Assembly (NCBI GenBank): GCA_002751075.1
Contig: NAOQ01000210.1
Span: forward strand, 8,202 to 19,790
Length of the DNA stretch: 11,589 bases
Origin: Ichthyophonus hoferi
Taxonomy: Eukaryota > Opisthokonta > Ichthyosporea > Ichthyophonida > Ichthyophonidae
Direction of reading: 5' to 3'
This document shows, in pieces, positions 7,354-11,589 of this stretch. The notes beneath the pieces were generated by a model that worked only from the letters and a program-made list of their open reading frames with translations, made no database searches and had not been told where the DNA came from. The position numbers and the translations under genes are program-made. Numbering within the stretch: the first letter of the stretch is position 1; each line of letters begins with the position of its first letter.

Positions 7354-7427
7354 TCTACGAGTGTACCGAAGAAGGGAAGAGAGAAAGGGAGAGAGGGGGG
7401 AGATGGGGAGAGACAGAGAGAGATAAA
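7354..7427 (-). promoter_or_regulatory. Pyrimidine tract and acceptor of a likely 5' UTR intron
   Basis: On the minus strand a long CT tract (7427-7368) leads to CTCGTAG (AG at 7356-7355), four bases before the ATG. This is a strong 3' splice site layout and implies a non-coding first exon upstream. One candidate donor is TATACG|GTGAGT with its GT at 8482-8481, which would give an intron of about 1.1 kb; other weaker donors exist, so the first exon is not fixed. Confidence 0.45.
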
Positions 7428-7821
7428 AACTGTCATATAAAAGGAATACAGGTGGACGGATTTTCATATTAGTTGGCCATATTTACACATATCCGTTATA
7501 TGTACACAATATATATCACATACTGTATTGCCAATAAGGAATATCGTTGGCATTGTTCTAAACTACTGATTTTACCACAAAATGTACCTTTTTTGGATTT
7601 GGCTCACATAAATTTAAGTTTTTGAATGCACAGTAGATGGCTGTATGGTATATAAGATGGTAATTATAGGATGAAGAAAGGAATTAATCAAAAATGGGGA
7701 TTGGTTTAATAAACAAACTCAAATCATAATGAGTAATAAACAATCATAGATATAACTAAAACCATAACAATAACATAACAAGACTAATACAAATATTGAT
7801 TAGTTGTTATTAATGGTCTAG
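7428..7821. other. Upstream non-coding region of ZNF598
   Basis: No gene is seen. If the 5' UTR intron is real this is intronic; if not, it is the promoter region. It is AT-rich without a clear TATA box in minus orientation close to 7427. Confidence 0.35.
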
Positions 7822-7912
7822 CCTTTCTTCACTATTCCCCTCTCCCCCTCTCCCACTATGATATTCCCTTTCTCCCCACCATATCCTCCCTCCCCTGTCT
7901 CCAATATAAACA
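7822..7912. repeat. Pyrimidine-rich low-complexity tract
   Basis: About 90 bases of mostly C and T on the plus strand (for example CCCCTCTCCCCCTCTCCC at 7837-7854). In minus-strand RNA it is purine-rich and complementary in composition to the CT tract at 7368-7427. Confidence 0.7.
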
Positions 7913-8914
7913 CAATAGTCCTGTTATAATGCAATATATAAGATAGATATAACCAATTTTAATCACTAAGACAGAGCCCCAATAAAAAGGGCAAATTAAA
8001 GAAAAACTTGGAAAAAAGTTAGTAAAAGAATAGCGCTAAGCTTTTTTCAAGTTAAATTTCAAAAATATCGGTCAATATATATTTAAAAAAAGATTGGTGG
8101 CAACCTACTCTGAGGCCACAGGGTTTCTGTGCAACGGAATTGTCGACTATTTTAAATAGTTTAAATGATAAATAATATTAACGCCTGTAGACTCAAAATG
8201 AATGAATGAATAAGGCTCCATGTGTGCGTTTGTACAATTTGATAATGGGGTAAAAAGATGACAATAAAGAAGGAATAAAGAGTATATGTAAGAAAAATAT
8301 GAGAAAGAAGTCGTATATAGCGTATGGTATATAGTATATTGCATGTGATGGTGGGATAAGGAGTAAGGCAAGAAGAAAAAAAATTGTACTATATAAAAGG
8401 TGAAATGTACCTCCCAGTCACAGTAATGTTTTAAGACTATAACAATAATAATAATAATAAATCATGTGTAGAATAAACTCACCGTATAACCACTAATACT
8501 ACCGATTGAGATTGTAGTAGCTATAATAATATCTGAGAGAAATCCATTGTATTACTATTCATGTGGCTAATAGATTAACTGCAAGCTATATAATATACAA
8601 TTTAATTATTTAAGTTCGTCAATTAATAATTTCCATTAAACTCTATTTAAACATTTATCCTTTGCACGTCTTATTTACACCAATAGCAATTTTACATTAA
8701 CTTTAATGCCGGAATTTTTGGAACTGTTCAGAAAGTCTGTCCAATAGGTTAAAAATATATATTTACCAATTATCTCGCTACATTAAAAATGGCTTCATCA
8801 TGATATCATAGTACTGGCTATTATGCTTATGGTATGTAGTCTTATGTTTATTTATTACTAGGTTATTATAATGTATTCCTCTACAGAAAAATATGTTGAA
8901 GAGGTAAAATATAG
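7913..8914. other. Non-coding AT-rich region
   Basis: No supportable gene. It includes an AAT trinucleotide run (8443-8462) and a TATA-box-like TATATAAAAGG on the plus strand near 8389-8399, with no open frame after it. The minus-strand frame at 8147-8371 is low-complexity and I do not call it. Confidence 0.4.
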
Positions 8915-9270
8915 GGTAAAAAAAATATACCGACTTTATTGTAAGCCGTTACTCTGACAATAGTGTATGTCAGATGCTGGAATATAGTGTAAACAAAATT
9001 AGACGCCCCGTCTCAACCACACAACCGTTAATTCATACTCTTCTAAACACATGACAACGCAGTGAGACTGAATTCGAATTAAACTGTACGCCTAATATAA
9101 TATAGTATACAGAAATTAATCTCAATCTGAGTCACTACTACGTAGGTTTGATAGATAATTTATACTATTTTGATTATCAGCAGAGAAAAAATAAGTAGAA
9201 TATGCTTTAAATTCTAATATAAATAAATGTAAAAGCATTGTAGTACATTACACATCCTCGTCTGATGTAT
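8915..9270. repeat. Dispersed repeat, copy B
   Basis: The same-orientation partner of 2315-2620. Shared blocks include AGTGTAAACAAAATTAGACG, CCCGTCTCAACC and CTACGTAGGTTTGATAGA. It carries about 60 extra bases before the last block compared with copy A. No coding sequence, terminal repeats or poly(A) tail is obvious, so the class is unknown. It may be non-autonomous and old. Confidence 0.6.
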
Positions 9271-10766
9271 CAATCTAATTTTGATTTTAAATGTTTAATA
9301 GTCTATTGCTCAATGAAACTAGGCCACAAGTGTAAACAAAAGCATCTTGTTGTAGAAAATATAAGAATAATAAGGTCCTCGTGCCTATCTCCAGATGTCA
9401 TAACCATGGGATAAATTTGACATTTGAAGAGTAGAAGAGTAAATGAACATATATATTATGTGTAGATGGTGCTTTACTGTTCATTTTTTTCTGTTAAGAT
9501 GACGATATTTAGGCAGGAAAACTTCATGAGATCAGTATTCCTCTTCCGTTGGAACAGTTAGAACATATATATATAAAAATAAGTGAGAGGCAATTACAAC
9601 AGGAACTTAATGTATGTATGCATATAGAAGGACGATGAGTAGGAAGAGATAACTACTAGACGTTACTTGGAATAATAAAAACTGCAATAAACATGAGGAA
9701 ATGATACGCGTGCAGGATCTAGATTACTAAACTATTAATAACAAGTTTTATTCTACTTTCCCAAATTTAGAACAAAAATGTATATCCTTACGTAACATAC
9801 TCTTAAAACTTATTTCCCACTGGCCAAGATACATTAAAGTGAATCTCAATGCTTTTTTTATGCAATTCATTAAACCAAATAAAAAGCAATTTATTTTTAG
9901 TCCTGGAGAATAATCGTGAATTCCTTCAAGCCAGCCAACATGGTATATACCAGTACCAACAAAATATATTATATTGTTATATTGTCACCCCGTTATATAT
10001 TACACTGCATATTATATATACTATGATATGATTTGAGCATATAAATAAATACATAAGTACATTATACTTAGCACTACTGTTGTCAAATAAGAAAAAACTT
10101 TCATATTAGTTGTTTCATAAGAATCAACGAAAATTTCATGGCTTGGTATACATTTTGATTTTAATAATCACAATCTAAAATTGATCCGAGTCAAATAAAA
10201 CTGGGATTAATTGGTTTCAACGGAAAAGGTTATTTCCGTATTTTCTTCCATTCATAATACAATCAATACATTGATCCCTTTAATAAAAATATCCATCAAA
10301 AAGATTATTCTTGAAGAGAAAAAATCAAATTCTCTCCACATTTTCAGTTTCATTAAAGTAAGTACATGCATTGTTTATATACACTATTGTCTTATTTTAC
10401 ACATTTTAAGTTTTTTTAAAATTATTTATTAACAAATATAAAAAGAGGCACCTAAGGACAATTTTTAAACGTAGCCTGGCAATTTTGAACTCGATATGTG
10501 AATCGATGAACATGCTCGTTATTATATTTATACCCCCTAGAATACATCAAAGGCGAGGACTAGGCCATTTAAATTACTAAGTCAATAAGTAAAATATATT
10601 TGCAGTGTAAAAAAGCTTTGTAGTTTTTATTAGGAAAACTTGAAGGTTAAACAAGTTTATAATACCAACAACGCACTATTTTCACTTCCAACTACATTTA
10701 ACTATGATCATTCAACTTGCAATACCAAATTGGATAAAACACTAATCTAATTAATTATTGGCCCAT
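9271..10766. other. Non-coding AT-rich region
   Basis: No gene is seen. Open frames on the plus strand at 9849-10031 and 10211-10432 are AT-rich filler, the second starting with TTG rather than ATG. Short TA runs occur near 9567 and 10005. Confidence 0.4.
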
Positions 10767-10831
10767 TAAATATATGGAGTCTAGGGAGCCACTAGGCTGT
10801 ACATAGGTGAGCCTGAATGAGAGGTAATGGT

Positions 10832-10855
10832 CTTCTTTCGTTGCAAATCGCAAAC
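10832..10855 (+). other. RPL41: Likely TOP-type first exon of RPL41
   Basis: CTTCTTTCG begins with C and a pyrimidine run, like the 5' terminal oligopyrimidine motif of ribosomal protein mRNAs. The exon would end AATCGCAAAC|GTAAGAA, a good donor at 10856. A CCAAT-type ATTGG at 10757-10761 and TATA-like TTAAATATATGG lie upstream. Start site and splice are inferred. Confidence 0.5.
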
Positions 10856-11110
10856 GTAAGAATTTTTGTGTTTTTTTGGTGATTGTTAGTTTGCATCCTA
10901 TTATATCCGTTGGTATATCCAGTAATTTATTTAGTATTTTAGCATGTAGCTCAAAGTAATACATACATCGTAATTTAAAAATAAGTTAGGTGTCCTTTTG
11001 AATTAATAATAGTACTATATTATTTAATATGGCTAATATATATTGGGAGGTTAGCGTTTAATAATAATAATAAAATTCTTGGTGGAAAACTAATACATTT
11101 ACTTAAATAG
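10856..11110 (+). other. RPL41 5' UTR intron
   Basis: A 255-base GT-AG intron. A branch-point-like ACTAATAC sits about 20 bases before the acceptor ACTTAAATAG, and the AUG is the first triplet of the next exon. An AAT run occurs at 11060-11075. Confidence 0.5.
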
Positions 11111-11188
11111 ATGAGGGACAAATGGAAAAAGAAACGCGTACGTCGTCTGAAACGTAAAAGAAGACAGATGAGACAGCGCTCCAAATAG
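11111..11188 (+). CDS. RPL41: Ribosomal protein eL41
   Basis: The smallest ribosomal protein, a single basic helix at the subunit interface (intersubunit bridge) of cytosolic ribosomes. The frame is exactly 25 codons plus TAG, the family length. It starts MRDKWKKKRVRRLKRKRR and ends QMRQRSK, matching the family pattern MRxKWxKKRxRRLKRKRR closely. Residue 3 is Asp where I recall Ala in most relatives, and Gln replaces Lys at 19. The coding part is intact in one exon, with a likely 5' UTR intron right before the ATG and a TOP-like first exon, so this looks like the active gene rather than a processed copy; no A-tail or duplicated flanks are seen. It is short enough to escape ordinary ORF cut-offs. 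Confidence 0.92.
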   Translation: MRDKWKKKRVRRLKRKRRQMRQRSK

Positions 11189-11264
11189 GTCATTCATTTT
11201 GACATGACTGCCTGAGAACAACACTTAAACCCTGCTGGGGCAGCCTTTCCTCAATGTTTAAAAT

Positions 11265-11290
11265 AATAAATAACCTATGTTGTGTCTTTT
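11265..11290 (+). terminator. RPL41 poly(A) site
   Basis: AATAAA at 11265-11270 lies 77 bases after the stop and is followed by GTTGTGTCTTTT, a typical GU/U-rich downstream element. Cleavage would fall near 11280-11285, leaving a 3' UTR of about 95 bases that contains a small CCCTGCTGGGG hairpin-like element. Confidence 0.6.
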
Positions 11291-11589
11291 GGCACAGAAG
11301 AGGCAATTCTTCAAAGTTTCTAATGCCTTAATTTATTTTAAAGAATGCTTTCTGAATTTTTACCATGTTGAATCTATGCAGTTATCTTCAAAGTTTTTAT
11401 TAGATGGTAGACATGCTTTGATTTTTTGCGTTCAATTGAAACCTACCTTTTTAATAAATAAAATACTATTATTATACACATACTATATATATTATACCCC
11501 TAAAAAACACTTAAATCATTTTGAACTTGATATGAATGTTAAAACTATATTTAATTATTCCGGTATAATAAAATAAATATAACCCAAGT
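11291..11589. other. Right flank, no gene called
   Basis: A plus-strand frame of about 99 codons opens at 11277, just past the poly(A) signal, and runs to 11576. It is rich in Leu, Tyr, Phe, Ile and Asn, as AT-rich filler would be, and has no promoter or start context of note. Confidence 0.35.

Noticed and set aside
7351-7467. N-terminal extension of ZNF598 from an ATG at 7467
   Set aside because: The extension translates a CT-rich tract (SLSLPISPLSPF) that ends in a good splice acceptor four bases before a better start codon.
8147-8371. Minus-strand open frame of 74 codons
   Set aside because: Tyr/Ser/Leu-rich translation of simple AT sequence; no supporting signals.
10755-10964. Minus-strand open frame of 69 codons over the RPL41 first exon
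   Set aside because: It looks somewhat protein-like but has no family match I can name and no promoter or splice support, and it is antisense to a better-supported TOP exon. A transcript on the minus strand would reopen it.
11277-11576. Plus-strand open frame of 99 codons after RPL41
   Set aside because: It begins just after a poly(A) signal, is AT-rich filler in composition and lacks start or promoter signals.
1-11589. tRNA, rRNA, CRISPR, or retrovirus-like genes
   Set aside because: I looked for B-box motifs, repeat-spacer arrays and polymerase or capsid-like frames on both strands and saw none.

Overview
The window comes from a eukaryotic nuclear genome, most likely an invertebrate animal. 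It is AT-rich, has short GT-AG introns and many small AT/TG microsatellites, and carries two recognisable animal-type genes. The exact lineage cannot be fixed by reading. The RING finger of the main gene has an HRVVC spacing that I associate more with non-bilaterian or plant relatives than with vertebrates, so an early-branching animal such as a sponge is possible. That is a weak inference.

Layout, left to right. Positions 1-1200 show no gene. At 1234-1597 a CCAAT/TATA promoter precedes a strong-context 60-codon ORF that I do not recognise. Positions 1600-2850 are non-coding and hold one copy (about 2315-2620) of a dispersed repeat whose partner lies near 8915-9270. Positions 2850-3880 hold three extra, diverging copies of the end of the main gene, with some short open segments between them. 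Positions 3926-7350 (minus strand) are a ZNF598/Hel2-type E3 ubiquitin ligase, rebuilt here as three coding exons (243 + 39 + 673 codons, 955 residues). Its 5' UTR probably extends right through an intron ending at 7355. Positions 7430-10830 look non-coding apart from a pyrimidine-rich tract, the second repeat copy and microsatellites. Positions 10832-11290 (plus strand) are a ribosomal protein eL41 gene (RPL41), with a short TOP-like 5' exon, a 255-nt 5' UTR intron and an intact 25-codon reading frame.

Function. ZNF598 recognises collided ribosomes and ubiquitinates small-subunit proteins; eL41 is the tiny basic peptide at the ribosomal subunit interface. Both act on the ribosome, but they lie about 3.5 kb apart on opposite strands, so I regard the pairing as probably coincidental.

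The most interesting observation is at the 3' end of ZNF598. Its last coding stretch has been tandemly duplicated. The nearest copy (3771-3878) is open, begins just after a good 3' splice site and ends in its own stop. A consensus CAG|GTAAGT donor inside the main exon (4472/4471) is in phase with it. Together they predict an 809-residue isoform that swaps the conserved C-terminal domain and zinc finger for a short duplicated tail. This is an inference from sequence and needs transcript evidence.
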